Assembly (NCBI GenBank): GCA_022837595.1
Contig: JALHFX010000006.1
Location: 43,390-107,389, forward strand
Direction of reading: 5' to 3'
DNA length: 64,000 nucleotides
Source of the DNA: Propionibacterium sp.
Lineage (GTDB): Bacteria; Actinomycetota; Actinomycetes; Propionibacteriales; Propionibacteriaceae
The first letter of the stretch is position 1, and the number at the start of each line of letters is the position of its first letter. Made by a program: the position numbers and the translations under genes. The notes below the pieces were generated by a model. The model saw nothing but the letters and a program-made list of their open reading frames with translations, was not told the origin of the DNA and ran no database searches. Of the stretch, positions 26,735-37,311 are shown piece after piece.

Positions 26735-28080
26735 TAAAGTTCAGCTCCGTTCGATGTCGCACGTTGCCCCGAGGACGCCGAAGCGGTTTCCGGTTCGGCG
26801 ATTCCCTCTGCCACTACCATCCCGATCAGCTTCTGACCCGGCATCGGCGGCACTGGGTATCCTCCGGCGAAGGCATCGAACTCGGCGTCCAGATCGATCG
26901 GTTCCGGTCCTTGGATCGGTGCCGGTTCACTGCGCCAGACCACGATCACGATCGCAGCCAGGACGACGATCAGGGTTCCGATGAAGATCGGATTGGCCCA
27001 CCAGCCATGCAGGGATGCGCCGCGCATCAAGGCGAGCATCACGATCCAGGCGAGGTTCGCGGGAATGAGAACCTTCCACCCGAGCCGCATCATCTGGTCG
27101 TAGCGCACCCGAGGCACCGCAGCGCGTACCCATGCGACCGTGAAGATCATGATTTGGACCTTCAGGATGAACCAGAGCAGACCCCACCAGCCCTGATCCA
27201 AGAAGGTGCCGTTCAGCGGCCACGGCGCGTTGTATCCGCCGAGGAAAAGCGTCACGCTCACCGCGGAGACGGTTGCAACGTTGATGTACTCGGCGAGGAA
27301 GAAGAGTGCGTAACGGAAGCCGGAGTAATCGGTGATATGCCCCGAGACAAGCTCCGATTCGCATTCCGGCATGTCGAACGGCTGCCGGTTGGTCTCTCCG
27401 AACATCGAGATGTAGTAAATGACGAAGCTGGGCAGCAATAGCAGACCGTACCAGCTGGGCAGCGAGACGGTCGCACCGAACAGACTGATCGGCTGAGCTT
27501 GTGCTTCGACGATCTGGGAGGTCGACATAGTCCCCGCGTACATGAAGACCGCGACCAGCGATAGCCCCATCGCTAACTCGTAGCTGATGAGCTGCGCAGT
27601 TGCACGCATCGAACCGAGCAGTGAGTAAGTGCCGTTGGACGACCAACCGGCCAAAACGAAGCCGTAGAAGCCAACACCTGCGATCGCCATCACCACGAGC
27701 GCAGCTACCGGCAGATCCGTTAGCTGAAGTCGGGTCTCCACGCCGAACATCCGCACCGGCCCGCCCAGCGGGATGACGGTCCAGGTGGCGAAGGCCGCGA
27801 CTCCGGTGAGCATTGGCGCAATATTGTAGACGAGCGCATCGGTGCGCGCCGGCCGGAAATCCTCCTTGAACAGGAGCTTCACGCCATCGCCCATCGCCTG
27901 CCCGAGACCGAACGGGCCGTTCATGATCGGCCCCTTGCGGTTCTGCATCTTGCCGAGCACGCGACGCTCGAACCAGACATTGAAGATCGTCCAGGTGAGC
28001 AATAGGACGAAGACGCCCACTACTTTGATCAGGACGATCCACCAGGGGTCGTTAAGGAAGATCGTATCCATGCTGGTCAT
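26734..28080 (-). CDS. nuoH: NADH-quinone oxidoreductase subunit H
   Basis: A 448-residue membrane subunit that forms most of the quinone chamber. The family blocks GRVLGKM-like [35 protein letters not shown] and [15 protein letters not shown] are present, with the acidic loop lining the quinone channel. About 60 C-terminal residues, rich in Pro and Glu, extend past the usual end. It overlaps nuoG by 4 bases. Confidence 0.95.
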   Translation of the reverse strand: MTSMDTIFLNDPWWIVLIKVVGVFVLLLTWTIFNVWFERRVLGKMQNRKGPIMNGPFGLGQAMGDGVKLLFKEDFRPARTDALVYNIAPMLTGVAAFATWTVIPLGGPVRMFGVETRLQLTDLPVAALVVMAIAGVGFYGFVLAGWSSNGTYSLLGSMRATAQLISYELAMGLSLVAVFMYAGTMSTSQIVEAQAQPISLFGATVSLPSWYGLLLLPSFVIYYISMFGETNRQPFDMPECESELVSGHITDYSGFRYALFFLAEYINVATVSAVSVTLFLGGYNAPWPLNGTFLDQGWWGLLWFILKVQIMIFTVAWVRAAVPRVRYDQMMRLGWKVLIPANLAWIVMLALMRGASLHGWWANPIFIGTLIVVLAAIVIVVWRSEPAPIQGPEPIDLDAEFDAFAGGYPVPPMPGQKLIGMVVAEGIAEPETASASSGQRATSNGAEL

Positions 28081-30494
28081 GCCGCACCTCCTGCGGTCTT
28101 GACTACCGTCAGCCGAACCAGATCACCTGGGCCGGCATGCAGCGTACGGAATAGTTCAGCGCCCGAATTCGTGGGCGCCCAAACCACGTCGTCCACCATC
28201 GAAGCCGTCACGGCTGCTGGCAGGACGACCTGCCCGGCGTCAGTGCTGATCGCGATCTGCTGCCCATCGTGCACGCCCAGCGCTGTTGCAGTTGCCGCCG
28301 AGATGCGAGCGACCGGAGCTGGGGCGCTCTGCCGTAAGGTCTCAGCACCATCCAGACAACGAGAATCGTCGACTGCCAGGTGCCAACTCGCGAGCCGCAC
28401 TCCATCACCACCGGCAGCAGCGCCGAAAGCGCCGGCAGTGGTGAACTTGGGTGTGCTGCCCTCCCAATCGCTGATCTCGAGATAAGCCGTTCGCGCCTGC
28501 GGAGGCGTCCGCATACCCAAGTCGGTGCCCAGCGCGTCAGCCAAAGCGGCGAGCACCCTAACATCGGTCATCACCGATTGTGCTCTGGCATTGACGATTT
28601 CTACCGGACGCGCACGGTGCTCCCAGTTGATGAAGGTACCGATCTGCTCTTCCAGTAGTGCAACCGGGAAGACCACGTCTGCCGACTCGGCCAATTCGCT
28701 GAGTCTCTGCTCGAGGCTCACGACGAAGACACTGTCGCTTGCCAGCGCCGCCTTGGCGGCTTCAGGATCGGCCAGATCACTCAATTCGACCGCCGCGGTG
28801 ACCAGCGCCTTCAGCGAGCCGGAGGTCGCTGCGGTGAGCATGCCTTCTGCGTCCAGGCCGGCACTGTCGGGTAGCTGAGCCACTCCCCAGGCCGCCTGCA
28901 GATCAACCCTCGCTCTGGCGTCGTTCACCGGTCGTCCACCCGGCAGCAGCTGCGGCAAACACCCTGCCTCAAGTGCCGCGAGTTCACCAGCCCGCCGCGG
29001 GATCCAAGCCCAACGCACACCCTTAGCGGCATACTGGCGAACCTTCGAGAGAAGACCGGGGACCAGTGACGCTCGCTCGCCCACCAGCAGGATGGTGCCG
29101 GCTTCGAGTTCGGAAGCGATCTCCTCGAGCGCTTTGACCTCATCACCAGGGGCTGTCGGCACCAGCGTTGCGCCCATCTTCTTCGAGCCATTACTCAAGA
29201 ACGGGGCGACCGCGAGAACCTTGGTGCGGTTCTTGAGGTTCCCCTTGCGCAACCGTAGGAAGACGGCCGGAGATTCATCCTCCGGCTCGAAACCGACGAG
29301 CACCACGGTGCCGGCCTGCTCAAGGTCGGTGAAGGTGACATCCATCGGCTTGGCCGTGACTTCGGAAGCCAGGAAACCGGCCTCGTCGGCACCATAGGGC
29401 CGTGCCCGGAAATCGATCGAATTAGTGCCGAGCACCGTGCGAGCAAACTTCGAATACGCGAACGCATTCTCGAGGGTCAGGCGGCCACCTGTCAGCACGC
29501 CAACCTCGGAGCCGGCGGCCTTCAGTCCCACGACCGCGGCATCGATAGCCTCGGGCCAACTGGCAGGCACCAGCTTGCCGTCGCGACGCACCAGCGGATG
29601 AGTCAGCCGATCGGATTGCCGACCGTAGCAGAAACCGTATCGACCCTTATCACAGTTCCACTGCTCGTTGACCTCGGGATCGTCCCCAGCCAACCGCCGC
29701 TTCACCTGGAAGTGACGGTGGTCGGTACGCAATTCACAACCGCTGGCACAGTGCTCACAGGTTGTCGTGGTGCTGACCAGATCGAAGGGGCGCGCCTGGA
29801 AGCGATAATCAACGCTTGTCAAGGCGCCGACCGGGCAGATTTGAGTGATATTGCCCGAGAAGTAGCTCTCGTAAGGGCGGCTCGCGTAGATGCTGATTTG
29901 GCTCAGTGCGCCGCGCTCCGATAGCGAGATGAAGTCATCGCCGCTGATCTGCTCACCGAAACGCGTGCACCGCTGGCACAACACACAACGTTCGCGATCG
30001 ATGAGGATCTGCGCCGAAATATTCACCGGCTTCGGGAAGGTGCGCTTGACGCCCTCGTAACGCGATTCACCGTCACCATGACTCAACGCCTGATTCTGCA
30101 ACGGGCATTCGCCGCCCTTATCGCAGATCGGGCAGTCCAACGGGTGGTTGATCAGCAGGAATTCCAGCATGCCCCGCTGATGCTTGGCAACCTTCTCGTT
30201 TGTGGCGGCTGTCTCGACGACCATCCCGGGCATCACCCCGAGCGCGCACGCGGGCTGCGGTTTCATCGGACGGCCGTTACCCGCGTCGGGCACCTCAACG
30301 ATGCACTGACGGCAGGCGGCGACCGGGTCAAGCAGTTCGTGATCACAGAACCGCGGGATCTCAATGCCGAGGCGTTCCGCAGCCCGGATAACCAGCGTGC
30401 CTTTGGGCACGTGCACTTCAATGCCGTCGATGGTGGCGGTCACCAAGTCAGCCTTGGCTACCTGCGCGTCAGACTTCTTGACGTCGGTGCTCAC
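28077..30494 (-). CDS. nuoG: NADH-quinone oxidoreductase subunit G
   Basis: An 805-residue Fe-S subunit. The N-terminal [2Fe-2S] site uses Cys50, 61, 64 and 83. The His-ligated cluster site is H117 with CPICDKGGEC (Cys121, 124, 130), and a further [4Fe-4S] site is CVLCQRCTRFGE with a distant CPVGAL. A third motif, CEHCASGCELR, followed by ECNCDKGR-like WNCDKGRYGF, suggests the extra N7-type cluster found in some bacteria. The rest is a degenerate molybdopterin-oxidoreductase domain. It overlaps nuoF and nuoH by 4 bases each. Confidence 0.95.
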   Translation of the reverse strand: MSTDVKKSDAQVAKADLVTATIDGIEVHVPKGTLVIRAAERLGIEIPRFCDHELLDPVAACRQCIVEVPDAGNGRPMKPQPACALGVMPGMVVETAATNEKVAKHQRGMLEFLLINHPLDCPICDKGGECPLQNQALSHGDGESRYEGVKRTFPKPVNISAQILIDRERCVLCQRCTRFGEQISGDDFISLSERGALSQISIYASRPYESYFSGNITQICPVGALTSVDYRFQARPFDLVSTTTTCEHCASGCELRTDHRHFQVKRRLAGDDPEVNEQWNCDKGRYGFCYGRQSDRLTHPLVRRDGKLVPASWPEAIDAAVVGLKAAGSEVGVLTGGRLTLENAFAYSKFARTVLGTNSIDFRARPYGADEAGFLASEVTAKPMDVTFTDLEQAGTVVLVGFEPEDESPAVFLRLRKGNLKNRTKVLAVAPFLSNGSKKMGATLVPTAPGDEVKALEEIASELEAGTILLVGERASLVPGLLSKVRQYAAKGVRWAWIPRRAGELAALEAGCLPQLLPGGRPVNDARARVDLQAAWGVAQLPDSAGLDAEGMLTAATSGSLKALVTAAVELSDLADPEAAKAALASDSVFVVSLEQRLSELAESADVVFPVALLEEQIGTFINWEHRARPVEIVNARAQSVMTDVRVLAALADALGTDLGMRTPPQARTAYLEISDWEGSTPKFTTAGAFGAAAGGDGVRLASWHLAVDDSRCLDGAETLRQSAPAPVARISAATATALGVHDGQQIAISTDAGQVVLPAAVTASMVDDVVWAPTNSGAELFRTLHAGPGDLVRLTVVKTAGGAA

Positions 30495-31831
30495 TCGCCT
30501 GCCCCCTCACTGACGGTGATCCTCTCGCGTTCATACGGGAAGTAGACGCTCTTCTCATAGGGGAAGAGTTCCCAGGCCGGCGTGTGGTAGCCCGCCTCGA
30601 ACTCCTCCCGGAAGTATTTGATGGAGCTGGTGATATTGGCCACGAAGCCGTCAGCAAGGGTGCAGAAGCTCTTCATCGAGACGTTGTCGCATAGGTCGAG
30701 CATCTTCTCGACGTCGCCTTCCTGCCCCTTACCCTGCTCGATATTCCGCAGAGTCTGCACCAGCCACCAGCTGCCCTCACGGCACGGGGTGCACTTGCCG
30801 CACGACTCGTGCTTGTAGAACTCCGTCCAGCGCAGCGTGGTGCGCACCACTGAGACGGTCTCGTCGAAGGTTTGCAACGCCTTGGTACCCAGAATCGACC
30901 CGGCCGCAGCGACACCCTCGTAGTCAAGTTTGACGTCGAGTTGGTCGGGAGTCAGGATCGGTGTCGACGACCCGCCGGGAGTGAAGAACTTCAGCTGATG
31001 GCCGGCGCGGATACCACCGGCCAGGTCGAGCAAAGTGCGATACGTGGTGCCCAGCGGGGCCTCATACTGGCCCGGACGCTTGACATGCCCGGAGACAGAG
31101 TAAAGCGTCGAACCTGCCGATTTCTCGGTGCCCATCGTCTTGTACCATGCGGCGCCCTTGGCCACGATGGCCGGCACCGAGGCGATCGACTCGGCGTTAT
31201 TCACCACAGTCGGGGACGCATAGAGACCTGCGACCGCCGGGAACGGTGGCCGCAGCCTCGGTTGACCGCGGCGTCCTTCGAGGGAATCCAAGAGTGCGGT
31301 TTCCTCGCCACAGATATAGGCGCCGGCTCCGGCATGGACGACAACGTCCAGGTCGTAGTCGGTGCCGAAGATGCCCTTGCCGAGGTAACCGGCTTCGTAG
31401 GCGTCGGCGACGGCCTTCTGCAGGCGCCGGATGACATGCAGCACCTCGCCGCGCACGTAGATGAAAGCGTGGTGGGCGCGTACCGCGAACGAGCTGATGA
31501 TCACACCTTCAACCAAGGTATGCGGCGTAGCCATCAACATCGGCACGTCCTTGCAGGTACCCGGCTCAGACTCATCGCAGTTAATGACCAGGTATTTGGG
31601 ATTCGGGTTGGCCTGCGGAATGAAGCTCCACTTCACACCGGTCGGGAAACCCGCGCCGCCTCGTCCGCGTAGACCCGAATCCTTGACCAAACCGATGATC
31701 GCGTCCGGGTCCATCCCAACAGCCTTGCGTGCTGCCTCGTAGCCACCTCGCGCCACGTAATTCGCGATCTTCCAAGCATCAGGCTGATCCCAGTTATCCG
31801 ACAGTGTCGGGGTGAGGACATCAACGCTCAT
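30491..31831 (-). CDS. nuoF: NADH-quinone oxidoreductase subunit F (NADH/FMN)
   Basis: A 446-residue subunit that oxidises NADH and passes electrons to FMN and cluster N3. The NADH-binding Gly-rich loop GRGGAGFPTG is at residues 56-65, the FMN-binding GAGAYICGEE at 168-177, and the cluster Cys are 344, 347 and 350 (ESCGKCTPCREG) with Cys390. ATG 31831 is chosen because GGAGG lies 8 bases upstream, inside the last codons of nuoE; it overlaps nuoE by 11 bases. The frame stays open further upstream, but that part reads as nuoE in another frame. Confidence 0.96.
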   Translation of the reverse strand: MSVDVLTPTLSDNWDQPDAWKIANYVARGGYEAARKAVGMDPDAIIGLVKDSGLRGRGGAGFPTGVKWSFIPQANPNPKYLVINCDESEPGTCKDVPMLMATPHTLVEGVIISSFAVRAHHAFIYVRGEVLHVIRRLQKAVADAYEAGYLGKGIFGTDYDLDVVVHAGAGAYICGEETALLDSLEGRRGQPRLRPPFPAVAGLYASPTVVNNAESIASVPAIVAKGAAWYKTMGTEKSAGSTLYSVSGHVKRPGQYEAPLGTTYRTLLDLAGGIRAGHQLKFFTPGGSSTPILTPDQLDVKLDYEGVAAAGSILGTKALQTFDETVSVVRTTLRWTEFYKHESCGKCTPCREGSWWLVQTLRNIEQGKGQEGDVEKMLDLCDNVSMKSFCTLADGFVANITSSIKYFREEFEAGYHTPAWELFPYEKSVYFPYERERITVSEGAGE

Positions 31832-32570
31832 TCGGTTTACCTCCATCGACAGCCGCTGGAGAGGGTGGAACCGGAGCGGTCCAGCCCTTTTCACGAGCAA
31901 TCTGCAAACCCGCAAGCGAAGCCGGTCCGGCGGTGGGCCCTTCGTCGGCCAATCCATCGGGGAAACCGGCCAGCACTCGTTCAGCCTCAGCCCAACTAGT
32001 GATGTGTGCGCCGCGGGTCGAATGCACCTCGCGTCCGGCCTGCAGGTTGTCGATCAACGCATTGGCCTTCTCCGGGGTCATGGAGTCCATGAATTCCCAG
32101 TTGACCATCATCACCGGCGCAAAATCGCAGGCCGCGTTGCACTCCAACCGCTCAAGGCTGAACATACCGTCCGGGGTGGTTTCACCCTCGTCTATGCCCA
32201 GCTTCTCCTTCATCTGGTCCAGCAGCACGTCCCCGCCCATGACCGCGCAGACCGTGGTGGTGCAGACGCCCACGTGGTGTTTGCCTGCGGGGCGCCGCTT
32301 GTACATGGTGTAGAAAGTCGCCACGCCGTTGACCTGAGCGGTTGAGATACCCAGGAGTTCCGCGCAGATCTGGACACCGGCATCGCTGATGCGCCCGTCG
32401 ACAGATTGCACCAGGTGCAGCATCGGCAGCAGTGCCGAGCGGGGTTCAGGATAGCGGGCCATGATCTGGCGCATCTCAGCTATCGTCTGTTCGCCGATAT
32501 TGGTCTGATCGTCGTGGCTGTCGATACCCGAGGCATCGTCGAAAGCCGCGACAAACTCGTGCCCGCTCAT
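31821..32570 (-). CDS. nuoE: NADH-quinone oxidoreductase subunit E ([2Fe-2S])
   Basis: A 249-residue thioredoxin-fold subunit that carries cluster N1a. The ligands are Cys103 and Cys108 (VCTTTVC) and Cys144 and Cys148 (ECNAAC), the standard C-x4-C plus C-x3-C pattern. The C-terminal 60 residues extend past the usual end and are Pro/Ala-rich. It starts 31 bases after the nuoD stop. Confidence 0.95.
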   Translation of the reverse strand: MSGHEFVAAFDDASGIDSHDDQTNIGEQTIAEMRQIMARYPEPRSALLPMLHLVQSVDGRISDAGVQICAELLGISTAQVNGVATFYTMYKRRPAGKHHVGVCTTTVCAVMGGDVLLDQMKEKLGIDEGETTPDGMFSLERLECNAACDFAPVMMVNWEFMDSMTPEKANALIDNLQAGREVHSTRGAHITSWAEAERVLAGFPDGLADEGPTAGPASLAGLQIAREKGWTAPVPPSPAAVDGGKPNER

Positions 32571-32601
32571 CGAGCCTCACTTTCTGTCAGCAAGATTTCG
32601 G

Positions 32602-33972
32602 TCATCGGTCGACGCCCCCCATTACAGGATCGAGACTGGCCAGTGCCATCAGTAGATCGGACAGCATGGCCCCTTCCGACATGATCGGCAGGGCTTGGAC
32701 GTGATTGAAGCCTGGGTCACGCATGTGCGCGCGGTAGGGACGCGTACCGCCGTCAGAGACCAGATGCGCAGCCAGTTCACCGGCGGGCCCCTCAATCGCC
32801 ATGTAAACCTGACCGGCGGGAACTTTGAAGCCCTCGGTCACCTTCTTGAAGTGATAGATCAAAGCCTCCATGGATTCACCCATGATGTGTTTGATGTGCT
32901 CATTGGAGTTACCTTGGCCGTCGGCACCGACAGTCAGCTCGCTCGGCCATTCGAGGGCGGGATCCTGGATCCGGTACGGCTCGCCCTGGCTTTCGGCCAA
33001 TTCGTCGCGCACCTGTTCGAGGATGCGCAGCGACTCCATCATCTCGTCGCAGCGGATCTTGAAACGTCCATATGCATCTGCACTGGTCTCGGTGCAGACG
33101 TCGAACTCGTAATGGTCGTAGCCCAGGTAGGGCTGGGTCTTACGTAGATCCCAGGGGTAGCCGGTTGAACGCAAAACCGGCCCGGTCATCCCGAACATCA
33201 TGCAGGTACTCAGGTCAAGGACACCGACGCCTTGAGTACGCGCCTTGAAGATCGGGTTGTCGAGCATGAACAGCGCGATCTCGGGGACGTTGATCCGAAG
33301 CTGTTTGATCAGCTCGTCCAGCAGGTCGATACCGTCGTCGGGCATATCGTTCTGCACGCCGCCCGGACGGATATAGGCGTTATTCATCCGCAAACCGGTC
33401 AGGGCTTCGGTGAACTCCAAGATGCGTTCCCGCTCTCGCAGGCCAACTTCCTGGGGCGAGGTAGCGCCGAGCTCGAGACAGTTCGCCCCCACCGCGGTGA
33501 GGTGAGAGGCGATGCGGTTGGTTTCCATCGCCAGCACCCGCAGCTGGTTACCGCGTCGCGGTATTTCGTCAGTGATGTCCAGCAGTTTGTCAACCGCCAG
33601 CGAATAGGCGGCCTCGTTATGGATGCCACCCACATAGTTCATGCGGGTGAAGAAGGTCGAGCCCTGCGTCCAGGTGCGGTACTCCGAGTTCTTCTCAATA
33701 CCGGTATGCAAGAAGCCGATGCCCGGACGACAGCTCATCACGGTCTCGCCGTCCATCTCGAGCACCAGACGCATCACACCGTGGGTGGATGGATGCTGCG
33801 GGCCGAGGTTGACGACGATGATCTCATCGGCGCGCTCGCGCTGCGATTCGATGATCTGATCCCAGTCGGCGCCCGCGGAAAGATACGCCTGATCGGCTAT
33901 CGGCTCACCGGGAACTGCAAAGACGTCCTCTGCTCCGGGAACACCCGCACTGCGTTTCGTCTGCTCGCTCAT
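32602..33972 (-). CDS. nuoD: NADH-quinone oxidoreductase subunit D
   Basis: A 456-residue 49-kDa-type subunit, derived from the large subunit of NiFe hydrogenases. Family blocks include [15 protein letters not shown] near residue 55 (with the quinone-site His), [16 protein letters not shown], and the C-terminal [14 protein letters not shown]. It forms the quinone site with NuoB and NuoH. It overlaps nuoC by 4 bases. Confidence 0.96.
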   Translation of the reverse strand: MSEQTKRSAGVPGAEDVFAVPGEPIADQAYLSAGADWDQIIESQRERADEIIVVNLGPQHPSTHGVMRLVLEMDGETVMSCRPGIGFLHTGIEKNSEYRTWTQGSTFFTRMNYVGGIHNEAAYSLAVDKLLDITDEIPRRGNQLRVLAMETNRIASHLTAVGANCLELGATSPQEVGLRERERILEFTEALTGLRMNNAYIRPGGVQNDMPDDGIDLLDELIKQLRINVPEIALFMLDNPIFKARTQGVGVLDLSTCMMFGMTGPVLRSTGYPWDLRKTQPYLGYDHYEFDVCTETSADAYGRFKIRCDEMMESLRILEQVRDELAESQGEPYRIQDPALEWPSELTVGADGQGNSNEHIKHIMGESMEALIYHFKKVTEGFKVPAGQVYMAIEGPAGELAAHLVSDGGTRPYRAHMRDPGFNHVQALPIMSEGAMLSDLLMALASLDPVMGGVDR

Positions 33973-34802
33973 GCTTGGTAGCTCCTGCGCTCGTCCGGGG
34001 GCGGCACGACCGCTCCCTTGTATTCGACCGGAATACCGCCCAAGGGGTAGTCCTTGCGTTGCGGATGGCCTACCCAGTCATCCGGCATCAGGATGCGGGT
34101 CAGAGCTGGGTGGCCGTCGTAGATGATCCCGAACATGTCCCAGGTCTCGCGCTCGTGGTAATTCACCATCGGGTAGACCGAAACAAGGCTGGGGATATGC
34201 CGATCATCGTCCGGGCATGTCACTTCGAGACAGATCCGGCGATTGTGGGTGAAGCTGAGCAGGTTGTAAACCGAATGCAGCTCTTCGCCGATCATCTCTG
34301 GGTAATGCACGCCAGAGACGCTCATGCAGACCTCGAAACGCAGCGCCGGATCGTCGCGCAGCACCTTGGCGACCTCGAGCAGTTTGTCGCGCGGCACAAA
34401 GAACGTGATATCGCCGCGCCAGACCATCACTCTGGACGCGAAATGGGGCACCAACTCGGCGATCCTGTCGGCGACATCGTCGAACCAGCCACCGAACGGT
34501 GGGGTTACCTGTCCGCCGAGTTCAATCACCCGGGTCATGCCCTGGAAACCGCTGGTATCGCCCGACCCGGAGCCCGGACCCCACATTCCCTTGCGGACAG
34601 TAACCACGGGTGCTTCAGCCGGTGCATGCGGCACCAGCACCTGGTCGAGGTGGGCGTGCAGTCCACTACCCGCTAGCCCGCTGGCCGAGCCCGCATCCTG
34701 AGCAACCAGCTCGCGTTTGGCCCGGGCTTGGGGCTCGGTCGCTGATTTGTCTGCGGCGCCGGTGGCTTTCGAGTCACCAATCTCAGGGTTCTTCTCGCTC
34801 AT
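33969..34802 (-). CDS. nuoC: NADH-quinone oxidoreductase subunit C
   Basis: A 277-residue 30-kDa-type subunit. The conserved part covers residues 120-270, with [19 protein letters not shown] and the signature [26 protein letters not shown] (split here at DMF and LTR). The first 75 residues are hydrophilic and not conserved. The C-terminal [18 protein letters not shown] is a usual actinobacterial ending. It overlaps nuoB and nuoD by 4 bases each. Confidence 0.95.
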   Translation of the reverse strand: MSEKNPEIGDSKATGAADKSATEPQARAKRELVAQDAGSASGLAGSGLHAHLDQVLVPHAPAEAPVVTVRKGMWGPGSGSGDTSGFQGMTRVIELGGQVTPPFGGWFDDVADRIAELVPHFASRVMVWRGDITFFVPRDKLLEVAKVLRDDPALRFEVCMSVSGVHYPEMIGEELHSVYNLLSFTHNRRICLEVTCPDDDRHIPSLVSVYPMVNYHERETWDMFGIIYDGHPALTRILMPDDWVGHPQRKDYPLGGIPVEYKGAVVPPPDERRSYQA

Positions 34803-35356
34803 CGCATGAGCCCCTTCTGCTCGAGCAGTGCTGGTGCCGCAAGTGCCGCAGCTTCCTTCTCGGCGATCGCCTTCTCACGGTTAGCACCGATCGGGTTCCA
34901 TTGCACTTCTTTGGCGCGCAGCTTGAAGATCGCATCGATCAGCATGTCGGGACGCGGCGGACAGCCCGGGATGTAGATGTCGACCGGGACGATGTGATCG
35001 ACACCTTGAACCAGGGCGTAGTTGTTGAACATGCCGCCGGTCGACGCGCAGGCACCCATCGAGATACACCACTTCGGGCCCGGCATCTGGTCCCAGAGTT
35101 GACGGACGACCGGGGCCATCTTCTGGCTCACGCGTCCGGAAACGATCATCAAGTCAGCTTGGCGAGGCGAAGCACGGAACACCTCCTGCCCCCAACGACC
35201 GCCGTCATGACGGGGGCCACCGAACTGCATCATTTCGATGGCGCAGCACGCCAGGCCCATCGTCAGCGGCCAAAAAGAGGCCTTGCGTGTCCAGCCGGCG
35301 ATCGCCTCAACGGTGGTGAGTAGGACCCCAGACGGAACATGGTCTTCGATACCCAT
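34799..35356 (-). CDS. nuoB: NADH-quinone oxidoreductase subunit B (cluster N2)
   Basis: A 185-residue subunit that holds the terminal cluster N2. The ligands are the tandem Cys37-Cys38 (LACCAIEMM), Cys103 (GACASTGG) and Cys132 (IPGCPPRPD). The ATG at 35356 is preferred to an upstream in-frame GTG because GGAAGGGAAG precedes it and NuoB proteins start with this text. It begins 19 bases after the nuoA stop and overlaps nuoC by 4. Confidence 0.96.
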   Translation of the reverse strand: MGIEDHVPSGVLLTTVEAIAGWTRKASFWPLTMGLACCAIEMMQFGGPRHDGGRWGQEVFRASPRQADLMIVSGRVSQKMAPVVRQLWDQMPGPKWCISMGACASTGGMFNNYALVQGVDHIVPVDIYIPGCPPRPDMLIDAIFKLRAKEVQWNPIGANREKAIAEKEAAALAAPALLEQKGLMR

Positions 35357-35375
35357 AAGATCTTCCCTTCCGCTT

Positions 35376-35735
35376 TCAGTCCCAGTCCAGGCCACCACGA
35401 CGCAGGTCGTAGTAGTACGCGACGAAGACGGTGACGATGAACACGATCATCGCGACGATCGCGAGAGTGTCCAATGCGTTGAAAGCAACCGCCCAGGGAT
35501 ATAGGAATACGATCTCGATGTCGAACATAATAAACAACATTGCTGTTATGTAATACTTCACCGAGAAACGACCGCCATTTACTGGCTGGGGTGTGGCTTG
35601 AAGACCGCACTCAAAAGAGTCGTACTTGGTGCGATTGTATCTAGCAGGCCCGATTACCGTGCTCACTGGGATCGCTACGAGCACGAATACCGTAGCCAGA
35701 ACCACCATCCCAGCGATGGGAATATAGGGGTTCAT
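35376..35735 (-). CDS. nuoA: NADH-quinone oxidoreductase subunit A
   Basis: A 119-residue, three-helix subunit and the first gene of the nuo operon. The family blocks [20 protein letters not shown] and [23 protein letters not shown] (split at FIM) are clear. GGACGGAG lies shortly before the ATG at 35735. The 83 bases between this start and the end of the upstream gene must contain the nuo promoter; AT-rich GATAGGACAGAAT about 65-75 bases upstream is a candidate, not a firm call. Confidence 0.96.
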   Translation of the reverse strand: MNPYIPIAGMVVLATVFVLVAIPVSTVIGPARYNRTKYDSFECGLQATPQPVNGGRFSVKYYITAMLFIMFDIEIVFLYPWAVAFNALDTLAIVAMIVFIVTVFVAYYYDLRRGGLDWD

Positions 35736-35818
35736 CTTTGCTCCGTCCTTCTCCTGGATTTCGCCCGTTCAACACCGATGACGGTCAACGACTATTCTGT
35801 CCTATCACATTCCAAAGG

Positions 35819-37150
35819 TCACGTTGGGGGTGCGAGTCGGGACAGTAACGCGATTATTCGATCGTTCGCATCGTGGGCAGGCTCGTCGGTCAGATGGGCC
35901 AGAAGTTTGTGGACCAGGTTCATCAGCCGTTTGCGGGGCAGCCCGTAGTTGACGCAGACATGCATGATCTCGGGGCGTCCGATGAGCTTGACGAAGATGG
36001 TTCCCAATCGGTAGTAGCCGCCCCAGGCCTGCTTGACCTGACTGATATATGACTCAAGCGCCAGCTCCGCGCCGGCAGTACCGAAGCCGCGGGCATGGGC
36101 GTCCACGATCGCGCGCGCTGCCATCTCCGCAGCCTCCATCGCATACGAGATGCCCTCGCCGTTGAACGGATTGGTCATACCTGCCGAGTCCCCGACGAGC
36201 ATCAGACCGTCGGCGTAAAGCGGTCCCCGATTGATCGCCATCGGCAGTGCAGCGCCGCGGATAGGCTCCAGCCGGTTCGTCTCGCGGAATTCCCACTCTT
36301 CGGGCGTGTTGTCGAGCCAGGTGCGCATCAGTTGGCGGTAGTCGGTTTTACCGAAGGCACTGCTCGAGTCGAGCATGCCGAGGCCGACGTTGGCGATACC
36401 GCCACCCAATCCGAAGACCCAGCCGTAGCCGGGCAGCAGATTCGACTCACCCGGTTTACCGTCCCAAAGCTGCAGATAGCTCTCGATCCAATCCATATCG
36501 CCCTTGGGGCTGGTGTAGTAGCTGCGCACCGCCACGCCCATCGGACGCTTGGTCATTCGCGCGCGTCCGATCGCCTCGGCAAGTCGCGACGAAACACCGT
36601 CGCAGGCGACCACGATCGGGGCCCGATATTCGCGTCCTTGCGAATCGATGACACCCAGCACACGTCCGTTGCGCTCATCGGTGATCGGGGCTTTCACTCT
36701 CACCCCGGTATGCAGGCGCGCACCTGCCTCGACGGCAACACCGGCCAGTAGGTCGTCAAAAACCGAGCGCGAACAGACCAAGCCGAAGTCAGGGAAATCC
36801 GTCAATTCCGGCCACGGCATCTCGAAAGGCTCGACGCGTCCCCCATGAATCCGCAGCCCCTTGTTACGTAGCCACCCCGACGACGGGCTCACATCAATGC
36901 CCAGCCGGCTCATCATGCGCACGGTACGAGGGGTCAGTCCGTCACCGCAGACCTTCTCCCTCGGAAAACCCGACTTCTCCAAGAGCAGCACATCCAGGCC
37001 CTGACGAGCCAAGAAAGTCGCCGTTGACGAACCACCCGGTCCGGCGCCGACCACCACGACATCCGCGTCCTGGGTGGCTTGCGGATCATTAACCGTCATT
37101 GTCGATGCTCGTGGCCCGGCGATAGTCAAGGGACGGGAAGCCTCCGACAT
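35819..37150 (-). CDS. Geranylgeranyl reductase family FAD oxidoreductase, probable menaquinone side-chain reductase
   Basis: A 443-residue flavoprotein. The FAD fold VVVVGAGPGGSS is at residues 31-42, the family motif PREKVCGDGLTPR at 63-75, and the second FAD motif LVGDSAGMTNPFNGEGI near 305. Relatives reduce double bonds in polyprenyl chains; the mycobacterial homologue MenJ saturates one isoprene unit of menaquinone. The position between the nuo operon and menF makes this the most likely role, though archaeal- or carotenoid-type substrates cannot be excluded. GGAGGTGAG precedes the ATG at 37150. It is transcribed toward nuoA with an 83-base gap. Confidence 0.8.
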   Translation of the reverse strand: MSEASRPLTIAGPRASTMTVNDPQATQDADVVVVGAGPGGSSTATFLARQGLDVLLLEKSGFPREKVCGDGLTPRTVRMMSRLGIDVSPSSGWLRNKGLRIHGGRVEPFEMPWPELTDFPDFGLVCSRSVFDDLLAGVAVEAGARLHTGVRVKAPITDERNGRVLGVIDSQGREYRAPIVVACDGVSSRLAEAIGRARMTKRPMGVAVRSYYTSPKGDMDWIESYLQLWDGKPGESNLLPGYGWVFGLGGGIANVGLGMLDSSSAFGKTDYRQLMRTWLDNTPEEWEFRETNRLEPIRGAALPMAINRGPLYADGLMLVGDSAGMTNPFNGEGISYAMEAAEMAARAIVDAHARGFGTAGAELALESYISQVKQAWGGYYRLGTIFVKLIGRPEIMHVCVNYGLPRKRLMNLVHKLLAHLTDEPAHDANDRIIALLSRLAPPT

Positions 37151-37311
37151 GACTCACCTCCTCGACCAGTCATCTGCTCGGGCAGTCTAGCCCGCGCCGG
37201 AGCCTGCACCTAACAGCCCGGTGTGGCCCGATAATCCCGCGGTAGCCCAGCAGAAGGCAACCCAGGGAGACAATTGATCAACTATCGGAAGCCATCAGGT
37301 ACCCTCGTCTG